DNA of 64,000 nt, from the NCBI GenBank assembly GCA_019914945.1, contig CM034102.1, forward strand, positions 13,009,501 through 13,073,500, read 5' to 3'. The stretch is from Typha latifolia (lineage: Eukaryota; Streptophyta; Magnoliopsida; Poales; Typhaceae). The first letter of the stretch is position 1, and the number at the start of each line of letters is the position of its first letter. Shown here one piece after another: positions 1-11,800 of this stretch. The notes under the pieces are model-generated. The model had not been told where the DNA came from, searched no databases, and saw only the letters and a list, made by a program, of their open reading frames with translations. The position numbers were made by a program, and so were the translations under genes.

Positions 1-2455
1 AATACTATTGTGATGCTTTTGATTCAAATTAGAGGCATCACCTTTTTTTTCTGAAGAAAAGTTTGTAAATAAAATTCATTAAAGAGCAAGAATATATTAG
101 ATTCAAACAAAGTTTACATAAATTTTGAAGAGCAAATCGAGCAAGGTTATGCGTGTTTCTATTATTCTCTTCACTAGTATAACATCATGAATGTGTTACT
201 GGTTCTTTTACTTCGTAGATGATAGAGTGGATTTACTAGTCAATTTTATTATTAATTCAATCATAAGCTTCACAGCAACCAGAGAATCACTAAAATCCAA
301 GACAGATGATCCACCAATCTTAATGATCTCTATTAGAATATAAAATATAAAATTCACTATTATCTTACAGTTTAAATTTTTAGAGTAATTAGTGAGTTAA
401 TATAGTATCACAGTCAGAAGTCATGGGTTCAAATTTTATAATGCACATCTTTGTTCTCTAACAACTTAAACTATTAGAATAATTAGTGAGTTAGCAACCT
501 CTTTTACGGCAAGTAAAATAACATATGCTTTGATTAAAAAATATATTGTAGCATAGAAACTTAAAAAGATCGAAATACCTATTCTATCTTTTGAGAGTTC
601 CTTATAGATAAAGATACTAATAACTCTGCCTAAATTTGCTAACATTTCAATTGGCATCAACCTAGACGGTGGTATCAATAGGCTTAAAACTCTCGTTACT
701 CACTTTGCCCCACTCATTCAAATGCATTGCCACTTGTTGGTTATGCAACATGTCACACTTCTTTATGACTTGGTTAAAACTTTACTAAACTTGTGAACAT
801 TGTAGTCTTTCAAATATACTAAAGTTATAATTTTGTTAGAGATCATTCAATTCTAGACTCCTAGATTTATGTCCCTTTATGTTTAACCTATTTATGACCT
901 AACAAGTCAACCGATTTATGACCCGACTAACCCGTTTATAATATAAAAAACTTATTTATAACCTAAAAAAATTTATTTATAATTTGAATAACTTGTGCCA
1001 TTTGATAACTTATTTATAACCCGTATAATCCGTTTAACAAATTACTCGTGTTTAAAAATTATAATTTGTTTAATAAAAAAAATAGTGTTCTTGTTTGTAT
1101 TATCATGACCTGATCCAGTCTGAACTCAGCTAACTTAATCCGATTGCCGCCTCTAATTCAGTGTATGAGGTAAAAAATATTCATGAAGCATATGTAAAAA
1201 ATGATGGCAGTTTAGGAGGGGGTCTAAGTAGAATTAAATCTAAAAAAAAAACTTAATTTTTATTTTATAATCTTCGTATAGCCCCTCTTCCAATTAGCCA
1301 ATTTCAATTAGGACGATAGAAACGAACCAAAATCCACTGAGTCCATCATCCCTATCATCCGAACTCGATTTTCGACTCAGCCTATGATCACCCCTAATTT
1401 ATACACAACTATATGTACATTGCATTGCATATTTGCATCTCCCTTTACAAATCAAACTCATTATTCTCTTATTCAACAATCAAATTATGCTGATGTTATG
1501 CTAGCATATACAATCACAAAAAAATAAAAATAAAAAGCATGGTTGCTCTCCCTACTCTATGTGCAACTCCATTTAACAATTGTACAAAACCAAAGTCCAA
1601 CTCCTTTTCCTTGTCTTACTAATAAGTTACTTTCATGTCAATATTGACAAATTTAAACCTCACTTTCCTACCAAAACAACTCAAAACTCAACAGCATGGC
1701 TGGCCACCCTCCCACACTTGCAATTTGGTGAACCACCCAATTGCCAACTAAATACAAATATACTCTCGTCTGGCAAATCAACAGAAGGCAGCAGATCCTC
1801 TGCCACCCCAGCTGCAGAAATTTTATTGCAGTTGAACAACCTGTGCCAAATCATTCTACTGCCCAATTTGTGTTGGAAAGGCAAAAGTTCTAAAGTTAAA
1901 CATTTAATCCAAGCATTGTAATTTTTTTTTTTAAAAGAAAAAGAAAGTAGAGATTTTAACATAATTAGAGCTAATTTTTTTTAAAACTATTATAATTGCT
2001 ACTGCAATCAAATGCCATGATATCAGTTAAGTCTAACTAATGCAAGAGACTATTTTACCCATGTGTATATTGTTTAAAATAATTCTAAAACTACCTTACC
2101 TTACATATGATGCAAGAAAACAAAATCTTAATTAGGAATATTCTCTAAATATTTCGTAAGAAACTAATTATAATAAAATTATAAGAGCAATTATAGTATT
2201 TGTAAAAAAAAAATAGTGATAATTATGTTTTAAAAATATTTTTATAAAAGAAACCACGTCCAAGTACATCCGTACACTAGATTTCTATCTCAATTGGCAA
2301 GCAATAAACATCATGTTAGACCTATCTGGGCTATTCAATAATAAAAAAATTTGGGGTGTTATATGAAAATTTCTCAAAAAGTTTACCTGCAATCCCAGCT
2401 ATTCTAACCTGGCCAATTACGGACGACTCGTTCTTTTATATTAATTATCTGCTCA
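1..2455. other. AT-rich intergenic DNA with degraded repeats, no gene recognised
   Basis: No coding region is supported here. The open frames are short and have low-complexity or random-looking composition. Positions 850-1060 repeat short ATTTATGACC / ATTTATAACC-like motifs several times, which looks like a degraded transposon end. Positions 365-500 contain copies of a motif around TAACAACTTAAACTATTAG that recurs in inverted orientation near 30360-30490, so this is probably a dispersed repeat. Confidence 0.6.
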
Positions 2456-2587
2456 GTGTTCAGAGCCCACGTCCTTGAGCGACTTACATTCACCGCAAGT
2501 GAGCGGATCCTAGAGAGAGCTAATATATTTATTACCTCTAATAGGTCCGCGAGTCACCACAACAACTCGAAGAGAAAAGGGGAGGAA

Positions 2588-2609
2588 GGAGAGAGAGAGA
2601 GAGAGAGAG
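2588..2609. repeat. (GA)n microsatellite in the LPAT leader region
   Basis: A run of GA dinucleotides lies about 250 bp upstream of the acyltransferase ATG. GA/CT tracts are common in plant 5' leaders and core promoters. It probably falls in the 5' UTR or core promoter, but the transcription start cannot be read from the sequence alone. Confidence 0.75.
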
Positions 2610-2853
2610 GAGATTTGTTCCCGAAAAGGACTCGCCTCCGCTCCAGTTGCCTCGTAAACCTCTTCTTCTCGGTGCCGTATAATAAACAACTAATTTGGCC
2701 TACCAATCTTAACCACGTTCGTCGCAGTTGTGTCCGTGAGGACCCCCCTGAAGAAGCTCGAAGAATCTGATCGGAAAATTTCCAGCGACGACTCAATCGT
2801 TACCTTTCTTCACTAAGTTTCCGCTTGATCTCTCGAGGAAAAAAGGGTGCTTT

Positions 2854-5800
2854 ATGGCGATCGCGCCGGCGCTTGTGGTGGTCCCTCTCGGCCTTCTCTT
2901 CCTCCTCTCCGGTTTGATCGTTAATATCATTCAGGTTGGGTTTTCTCTTTGATAACTTTTGCTGTTTTGGCCTAATGGGTATTTTGAACTTTCGGTGGAT
3001 TTATCCAATCTGAACTGTTGGCTTGCTTGCTTAGATTTGATTTCATGGAATGTGGTTTCAAATAAAAGTTCTTTCCTTTTGGGCATCGGGATCAGTTTTA
3101 GGTGTTGTGTTTTGAATCTGAGTTTTTGCCTATCTGCAATTTTGATGCCCTTGTTGTTATTTTGGATCAGATTTGATTGTAAAAGTAGAAGGTGAGTTTG
3201 TAATGTGCTTTCTTTTGACGCAGGCTGCTTGTTTTGCTTCGATAAGGCCATTCTCGAAGAGTCTATATAGGAGGATAAATAGATTTTTGGCTGAACTATT
3301 GTGGCTTCAGCTTGTTTGGCTTGTTGATTGGTGGGCAGGCGTTAAGGTAACATTTTGGAAGAATAAAGTTGCATAGAGCAATGTGCTTCTTCTTGCTTTG
3401 TTTAGTTGCATAGAGCAATGTGCTTCTTCTTGCTCTGTTTATCAGAGAGGATTATCATTCCCTTTTTTTCTTTTTGATTATATATACTTAGAAACCTTAA
3501 GATAAAACTTTTCAAAAAAGTATGTGGATACTTCGTAGCTGTTGAATGTGCCAAAATAAAAAGAAAAAGAATCCTAATGTGGAGAGGGAAGTTATCTGCA
3601 TTTACCATCAAGTGCACCTTTGTGTGTTGGGATCCAAAAGAGTCAAATCTTCCTTCGAAGGCTTTAATATTTTTGTTTTTGCCTCGCGATATGGTACTTG
3701 GATCTCAAGGTTCATTCAATGAGTAAAAAGTGTTTAGAATTTATTTTTTCAAAGATTTGACATAAAATCCCTATTGTAGCCTATATATCTACTTTACGCA
3801 TAAGTACTCATGCTGTATATTCTAACTCATAATGGAAAAGGTGGAGAAAAACTAAAAGCATGCTCATGAATGGGGATTCTAATGTTTCCAAGTGCAAGAG
3901 TACATTTTAAATTCATGTTCACGCCTATGTTTGATGGATTTCATGTACTCTGGTGGTCATCACATTTCTTTATAACTATGATCCGATGAGAATTACTTAA
4001 TAAGTTGGGTGATGGACTGAGGCTTTCGGACTTTCTAGGTTTTTTTATTATTCAAGAAATATATAGAAGATGGAACTGATGTATAAAGATTGAGAAAAAT
4101 AATGGATGATAATTTGCTGAATTTGGTTAACTGTACAATTAACCAAATGAGAGAGTTTTTGATAGTTCAATTCTCTGACCATCATACTTTACTACAATGT
4201 CTCATGAATTGCCTATAATTGGATGCTGGAGTAAGGAATTACTCTCAGCGATGAGGAAAGTGACTACGATGCAGGCATAAGTTTCTGGAATATTATATTG
4301 TCATTCAAATATGATGGAATATGGAACTCAGTGATAAGTATTGAGCAAAACTAGATAATAATTTGCTTGATTTGAATTATTATACAAATAGAGAGGGGAC
4401 GTTGTTAGAACTTAGAACTGTCCTATTACAACACAAAATATTATTTTATTGTTGCATTTTTGACACTATAAATTTGAATTTGGAAAGTTGCATTCCTAAT
4501 TTGAAGTTGATATCTCAATCTGCACAAAATATCATTAAGATAGCATGACAACTGAATCATTTCTTCGCAATAAATGTAAAATCTCCATTTTTTTATTGCT
4601 CTTACTTAGTAAGGATGAGCAATGTTCTCTTTTTGTGCCTTATTATGCCAATTTCCTTGTCATTGCCAAATTTAATTGCGTAGCGTGGTTTTGTTCAAAG
4701 CAAAGGCTATTATGGACATGCTCTTTACATGGAATTGGCCATTAGATTGTTGCTTATGCCCTGTTTCTTTCCAAGTGTTCCAACCCTCAAGATACATTAT
4801 GTACATTATGCTAAGACAAATAAATGCACTGTTCCCTGTTTCAGGTCCAAGTATATGCAGATTTAGAAACTTTCCAGTCAATGGGTAAGGACTTGAGTTT
4901 CAACTTGTTTCTTTTTGTCTTGCATAGGCTGTAATATTGGCTCCTATTTTTTATTTTCATTCTTCTGCATATTATGTTTTCATGCTCAAGCTTATCCTAA
5001 GCATATTATATAGGTAAAGAGCATGCACTTGTCATATCTAATCACAAAAGCGATATTGATTGGCTTGTTGGATGGATTTTAGCTCAGGTATCAATCTTTC
5101 TCTTCATGATTCATGAGAACATGAAGCCTATATGTTAAAGCATAGCAACTTTCATTATTAACCTGGAATTCAAATTTCTTATGTCAGCGCTCAGGCTGCC
5201 TTGGTAGTGCCCTAGCTGTCATGAAGAAATCATCAAAGTTCCTTCCGGTGAGTTTTCTAGTATATATAATCTTGTTCTATTTTATAGTAGATGAGCTACT
5301 GCCTACTGGTAATCTAGAAGAACTATGTAACATGTAACTCTCTCAAAATGAATTGCTATGTTGATTAATTATTCCTCATCCCTTTATTTCATCAGTGATT
5401 CATAATTTCATATCATGAACTCTATGCTTTTTGTAGGTGAAAATAAAATAAAGTGGTTAAATAAATTGAGTTGATATTTTCATTCAATAGGCCATTATTT
5501 TGATTTCTAAACGTTGAGCACTGAGAAGTAAATTTAAAATGGGAATAGTCAAGATGACAATATTTAGAGAGATGAGGTTGCCAGCATACATGGTAAAGGA
5601 AGCAATGACCATATGTGCACCAAGTTGGCAGTTCCTAATAAGGACAAGATGTTGGAAATTATTTAAAAATTAAGGCGTTTTAGAGATATGTGTGGAGATA
5701 CTTAGTGCACTCGTAAGGTGCAATCAGAGTTTAAAGTTGTTATGTCAGTTTCTATTTGTTGGAAAATGAAATGTTTTCTGTTATTCTGTCCTGCTTCAAT

Positions 5801-8800
5801 TTCTATATGTTTAATGTATCAAAACTTCGTACAATTAATAGAGATGTAAAAGTTATCTAACATTTTCAGAAAAAAAATGATATAAAATCATGAAAAATGT
5901 TTATCGCTCATTTAAGAGGATAAAATTACGCAAGGGTTAAAATCACTATTTGGAAGAGTGCCTGCAATATCTTTGTCTGAATGGCAAGGTGCTTGAGGGG
6001 AGAAGAGCATAAGGTAAATGTGGATAATTTTGCTAATATGGGTGGTAATGGCGAATACTAGCATATCGGGAAATATAGAGGGAGTGCCTTTTTTTGTGAC
6101 AACAAAATAACTAGGTTTTGTTTACTGCCTCGTTGAGTTGACTACAGGTCAGTTAGGGGCTAGAACTAGCTTTGTATTGATTGGTCTTGGCCAAAAGATC
6201 TTACGCATACTAGTTTAAACATATTCTTTTTATAAATATGTTGCATTTATATGATAGAATACAGGGTTAAATAAATGAAACCTTGGGTGCACTGACTCAG
6301 TTTAATGGGAAGACCCTGAAAAAGGTACTAATAATCTAATATACCCCGCAAATAAAAAAACTTGTGGACTAAAATACTGAGAAAGAAAATAAGGCAACCT
6401 TTTTGTAACAGAGGGTGTTGCTTTAATATATAGTTGAATGAAGGAAAATGGTTCACTTAATCAACTCCACTTGATTAGTTTTGTTATCTTTGGAGCCTCA
6501 AGCACAAGGATGATTAAGATGTGTTAAATTGCTACTTTGCTAGCGTATTATTTCTTTTTACCTTAATGATGGAAAGTCGTGACAGCGGGTTTTTCCAGAT
6601 CATCTAGTTGAGTACATATATGTTCCTTGTTCTTAAAAGGTTCTGACTTGTGTAGGCCTGTGATCAATGCCTGTAGGTTATTGGTTGGTCCATGTGGTTT
6701 GCTGAATACCTATTCTTGGAGCGAAGTTGGGCCAAGGATGAGAGCACACTGAAGGTATCTTTTGTTTTTGATGGATATACATGTTTCTGGTGATTATTTG
6801 ATTGAGTTCGGGCGACTGTAAACTGCAGTTGGGTCTACAAAGGTTAGAAGACTTCCCAAGACCATTTTGGTTGGCTCTTTTTGTTGAGGGGACTCGCTTC
6901 ACTCCAGCAAAACTTTTAGCAGCTCAAGAATATGCTGCATCACAGGGTTTGCCTACCCCTAGAAATGTTCTAATTCCCCGTACCAAGGTTGGAATTTGTT
7001 GGTGATTCAACTAGCAATAAACAGATGTCACCTTCTTCTGCTTTCTTTTCTTAGTCTCATTTTTGCAGCCTATATGTTTCTATCATATTAGCAAGTCTTT
7101 TTTCAACCGGCAGTCTAACTTCGTAATTAGCTGATTCAACTTTTTGAGAAACCTCATGTCTGTAGCAGGTTACAGGTATACTTCTGTTAACTGGAATTTG
7201 TGTGCTAAGCATGGTGAACATTGGTATTTGCAGAAATTTCAACCTGTGATTGATTGGATCTTCTTGTTATATTTTTATACCTGGGATGGGCCTGAATTTT
7301 CTTTTAAAATTCTATAAAGTACAAACAGTCCATTTTGTCTATTGAAAGTTTGAAATGGATATGTTGGCTAACTTAGATTGTGTTGCTTATTGCTTTCAAG
7401 GAAGGAAAAAAAATTATCAATGAACTTAGGAATACACACATGAATTTACGGCTTTATGTATTTATGCACTGTGATGCATATGTACTTTTAGTTATCAACG
7501 AGAAAGAGACCACTATTGACATCTTTATTTGATTATTGGAAAAATAATTATGTAGTCTCAAGTCTCAACATCTCTATATCTAGACAATTACCAACTTAGC
7601 AAATTATCTGTGGTAGTTTGTGTAAAATTCTTTGTGTGCAGCATCAACACAGAAGCCTGATACTGCCACATGATAGTCTCTCTCTCCCTCTCTCTCTCAG
7701 GTGATAGTCTGTTTAAGACTCTAATCCCAGATTATGCAAGAACGGCATGTGTTTGCCAGTAAAGGGGTCTAACTAATTAAGTCATTCTCCTGGAACATGG
7801 AAAATGAAGTTTAATACAGGTTCAATTATCACTAAAGGATATTTGAAGGAAAGAGCTCTATTACCTTCTTGCTACAAACATACAATAACGGCTTTAATAT
7901 TCCTTAGGAGTACCTGGCTTTGTTTTATCTAGTAAGTAGACCACATGATATGAGCAAATTGTGTATCTGTGATCATCCAGGAAATCCTAGGTATCTGCAA
8001 TGAATTTGAGAAACATCTTACAGATTGGTCTAGTGACAAAACTGTTTCTCAATAAATAGAACAAGGAATATTTTATTATTTTGATGGCTTTGGGCTATGT
8101 AAAGTACTTGATACGATCTCCCCTTTAGGCGAATGTTCGATCTATCCCGATTTTCAGATCTGGACAGGATCTGACATGGAACTTTGAAAATAGATCCTGA
8201 AAGATGCAGCCGTCGGATCGACGTGAAATTTTGATATGTTGTAGCCCTCGAAAAGAGCTTTCCAACAAATCTAGTTTCAGGCGAATCAGGGAGTCCGTCT
8301 TTGGATCCGTGGATGGAGGCACGAGATCCTTGATGATGGTGGAGGATGGTGGATCGACGATAATGGGGTGGCACCGGTGAGTAAGTGGAGGTGGAAGGGT
8401 TATGGATGATGGAAGGGTTATGGATGATGGAAGGGTTATGGATGATGGAAGGGTTAGGACAAAGTGATAGATAGACTGGAAGAAGGGGGAGGAGTGGGCC
8501 GCCCCTAAGGGACTAGGATGATTGGCCGGTCGAGGGAGGCTAGAAGCGGCGTTGCCGAAAAATGAGAGAACGAGAGAGAAGAAGACGAAGGAGACAAGGG
8601 CAAAACTCAATTCATTCAATAATGATTCTATTGTTGCCATCCACACTTTTAGAGGCTAACTAAATAATTCAAAAATGATAATTATTAACTCTAAAACAGT
8701 AGATTTTTGCCGATCGCGTTCGAACGCATATTTTGCGTTCTCTGTATTTGCGAACCTGATGCAGGCGTTCACAAGCGCGTTCGAACGCGCCCGATCGCGT

Positions 8801-11800
8801 TCGAACGCACATTTTGCGTTCTCTATTTTTGCGAACCTGATGTAGGCGTTCACAAGCGCGTTCGAACGCACTCCATTCGCGTTCGAACGCACTCCATTCG
8901 CGTTCGAACGCGGCATACAGAAAATTTATTTTTCTATGAAATAAACACTAAAACAAGAATAAAAGACACCCTCTAAAGTGTATCCATGCTTGAGACGACA
9001 TCGATGAAGTCCGAATCGTATCAGTACTTTGGTTTTGGTATTCAAGTGTTTTGGTCATGTAAATGTGATGTTGGGGATTATTGATTCAGATGCTATTTTA
9101 TGTACCATAATTGTGATGGCTGAATTTTTCTCTGGGAACATTTAAGCTGTTCTGAGAACATATATCCGAACTTTCGACATTGTCAATAAATTTGTTTCTA
9201 ATAAAAGTTCATATTTGCTGTATTATTTGAAATTTGTAAATTCGAGTATAAAAAGCATACTTCAAAATGGAATTGTTGATATCCAAAACATTTGGTACGT
9301 TAGATTTTTCCTTTTTTGAAATTCAGCTGATTATTTGGGACTGATTTTTGTCAAGGATATTAAGTTGCAAATCATAAAGCTTTGTGTTGACACTTTTCTT
9401 TTTCTGAATATTTCAGGGATTTGTTTCAGCTGTAAATATTATGCGCCCTTTTGTTCCAGCTATATATGATGTAACTGTAGCTATTCCTAAAGATCAACCT
9501 TCACCGACAATGCTCAGGATTTTGAGAGGGCAATCATCAGTTGTAAGCCTCACGTCGTCTGGAAATTAGTTTATGAGAAGTTATTTCCTTACTGATGTTT
9601 CAGTCATTTTAACTTCCATACTACACCAACCGCCAATTCCTAAATTATGTTGCCAAGTGTAGGACAATTCGCAGATTGAAATTTAGGCCCAAAAGGAAAG
9701 AGAACAAATTGCTTGACTTGATGGATCTCATTCTTTCATGCCTTTAGTTTGTGTAATGAATATCAAAACAAAATATGTGCAGGATATTTCATAGTAGTAT
9801 CTAGAGATTGAATTGCTATATGTAGATATGAGCTCATTCCAATCTTTTTCTCATGTTTTCTTAAGAATACATTATTTGTTTCTTAAATATGTTTTACTGA
9901 TTTCATAAATTAGAGGGAGCAAGATAAGTAGATAACCACTGTACTGAAGTTTTGATCTAAACTTTTCCGTTTCTATCAATAATTTTTTACTGAATCCTAT
10001 GCTTCAATATGGTGGCATTGACACAAAGTGATACACCGTGGGAGCATGGGTTTGTAAGTTTTACCATTATGTCTTCTACAGAAACATAGAATGGCTTGTA
10101 ACTGTCAAGTTTTAAGTGATTGTCTGCAGAACTTGAGATTTCATATTAACAACAACCCAAACCTGCTATTTATCAGTCAGTGACAGGGTTGGAGTACTGA
10201 CTGCTGATGGAAAGTTGTGATAGAGGATGTAGTCAGACATTATCATGTTTTAAATAAAATTTGTGATCAGTTCCTATATCAAGTTATAGATCATCAAAAG
10301 AACCTACTAACTTCCAGCATGACTTGACAGCACCCTGCTGAAAAGAAGCTTTCAAGGCTTTTCCTTCCAACACGTGTTTCTTTGTTTAGCATGTATCAAT
10401 CTTGAGGCTAATCCTTGGAAGCTTAATATTCCACGGCTGAATTCTTAACATGATTATCACTTTAAGTGAGTGCCTGATTTCTGGCCATCTATTGTCAGGT
10501 TAAGAGAGTGCCATGCGACCCACCAGTAGAACTAATTGGTACCTAACTGCACTGCCTATTCTATTAACCTTATCAATTAGAAGCTTAGGCATGCAGCCAA
10601 GGACCTTTATAGAATGTAAGTCTATAAGTCAATGATGGTCTACACGAAGAGGGAAGGAAGGAGTTATGTTCATAACTTGATATTGCACAAAAAAGGCTGA
10701 CTAGGTAGGAAAATAATAAACCCAGTTCTGATAATTTTTGGGCATATGACTGATTGTCGACTAACCATATCTGCATATATTTGATTTTACTGGAACTCAA
10801 GTGTATGAAGCAAGATTAGTTCCAAACTACATAGTAAATGTTGATGAAGAAGGAAGGTGGCGATTAAATATAAAAAATATGGTGCAAAAGCTATATTTCA
10901 CAAGAAACCAACTGATTAGCCTGGTGCTTCTTTTCCCTTGATATAACTTTACTAGATACTTAATGGCATGCTTCAATATAGTGCCAGTTGTACAAGATGA
11001 TAGATCTTTTAAGCATGGTTTGTAACTTTTTCCAATTCCATCATATATTTAAAGCAACATATTATGGGTATGTAACTTTCATATTACTAACTGTTTGAAC
11101 AGGAGTAGGTACTGGAATAAGTAATTTGTGTCTGTTGGGTAATGTCAGATGGTTAGATTTGACATCAGTTCAGATGTATCTTTATGTTTGGTAGCAGATT
11201 TCGGGCTTCAGCATATGAACAATGTGATTAAACTGTTGTTCAAGTGAAGAAAGTTTGCTCTGAGTCAGAGATTTGTTTGTCCTTTATTGGAAAAATGATG
11301 GATTATTTTTCTGAACACCTTATCGAGTTTGATGAAATAAGCAGTAAGGCAAACAGTTAAAATGTCTGTAGAGGCGTAGATTCTCCTCTTATACTATGTG
11401 AAGAGTTGGAGAGTAATTTTGGTGAATCTTTAATTTAATTACTAAGGTTGAACTGATCTGACGGTTAGAATTAAATTGAACTCTCCGGGCTTGTGCAAGA
11501 TTGTTTTTGCATGGAATTTTTAGTTGATGTTCATGTATTTGGGTACTGATTGTATGATAGAAATTTATCTACCATTAACCTACACACACTATCATCAACA
11601 CCTTGGTTGTTTCATTTCTTTTACCGTAACTATTTGACTGGTAAATTTCTCTGGATAGTGAAATAAGATAAACAGAACAGATTCTAATGCCATGTATACT
11701 TGTTTCTAATCTTGCTTTCCCATTCTTTATATTTTTCTCAGGTACATGTCCGTGTGAAACGACATGCAATGAGTGATTTGCCTAAGACAGATGATGAAGT

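Larger units (their letters stand above)
8109..9023. mobile_element. Solo LTR (915 bp) of an LTR retrotransposon in LPAT intron 7
   Basis: The element starts TGATACGAT and ends ATCGTATCA, a perfect 9-bp terminal inverted repeat with the canonical TG...CA ends of LTRs. It is flanked by an identical 5-bp target duplication, GTACT, at 8104-8108 and 9024-9028. No internal retrotransposon domain (gag, protease, RT, integrase) occurs here, so it is a single LTR, most simply left by unequal recombination between two LTRs. It is more GC-rich than the surrounding intron. It contains two tandem arrays (8393-8455 and 8711-8911). The superfamily cannot be set from the LTR alone. Confidence 0.88.

Noticed and set aside
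1580..1962. Overlapping open frames on both strands upstream of LPAT
   Set aside because: Neither shows a family motif; the sequence has no splice partner or promoter context.
8125..8646. A 173-codon minus-strand open frame with repeated SITLPS units
   Set aside because: It lies wholly inside the solo LTR and its repeats come from the 18-bp tandem array; no domain or start context supports a gene.
8711..8911. CRISPR-like array of palindromic repeats
   Set aside because: The spacers are themselves repeated, the units are 21 and 81 bp, and the context is a plant intron inside an LTR.
8656..8976. Overlapping open frames on both strands with repeated RSNANGV / HKRVRT units
   Set aside because: Both are translations of the palindrome array; equal openness on the two strands is expected from a self-complementary repeat.
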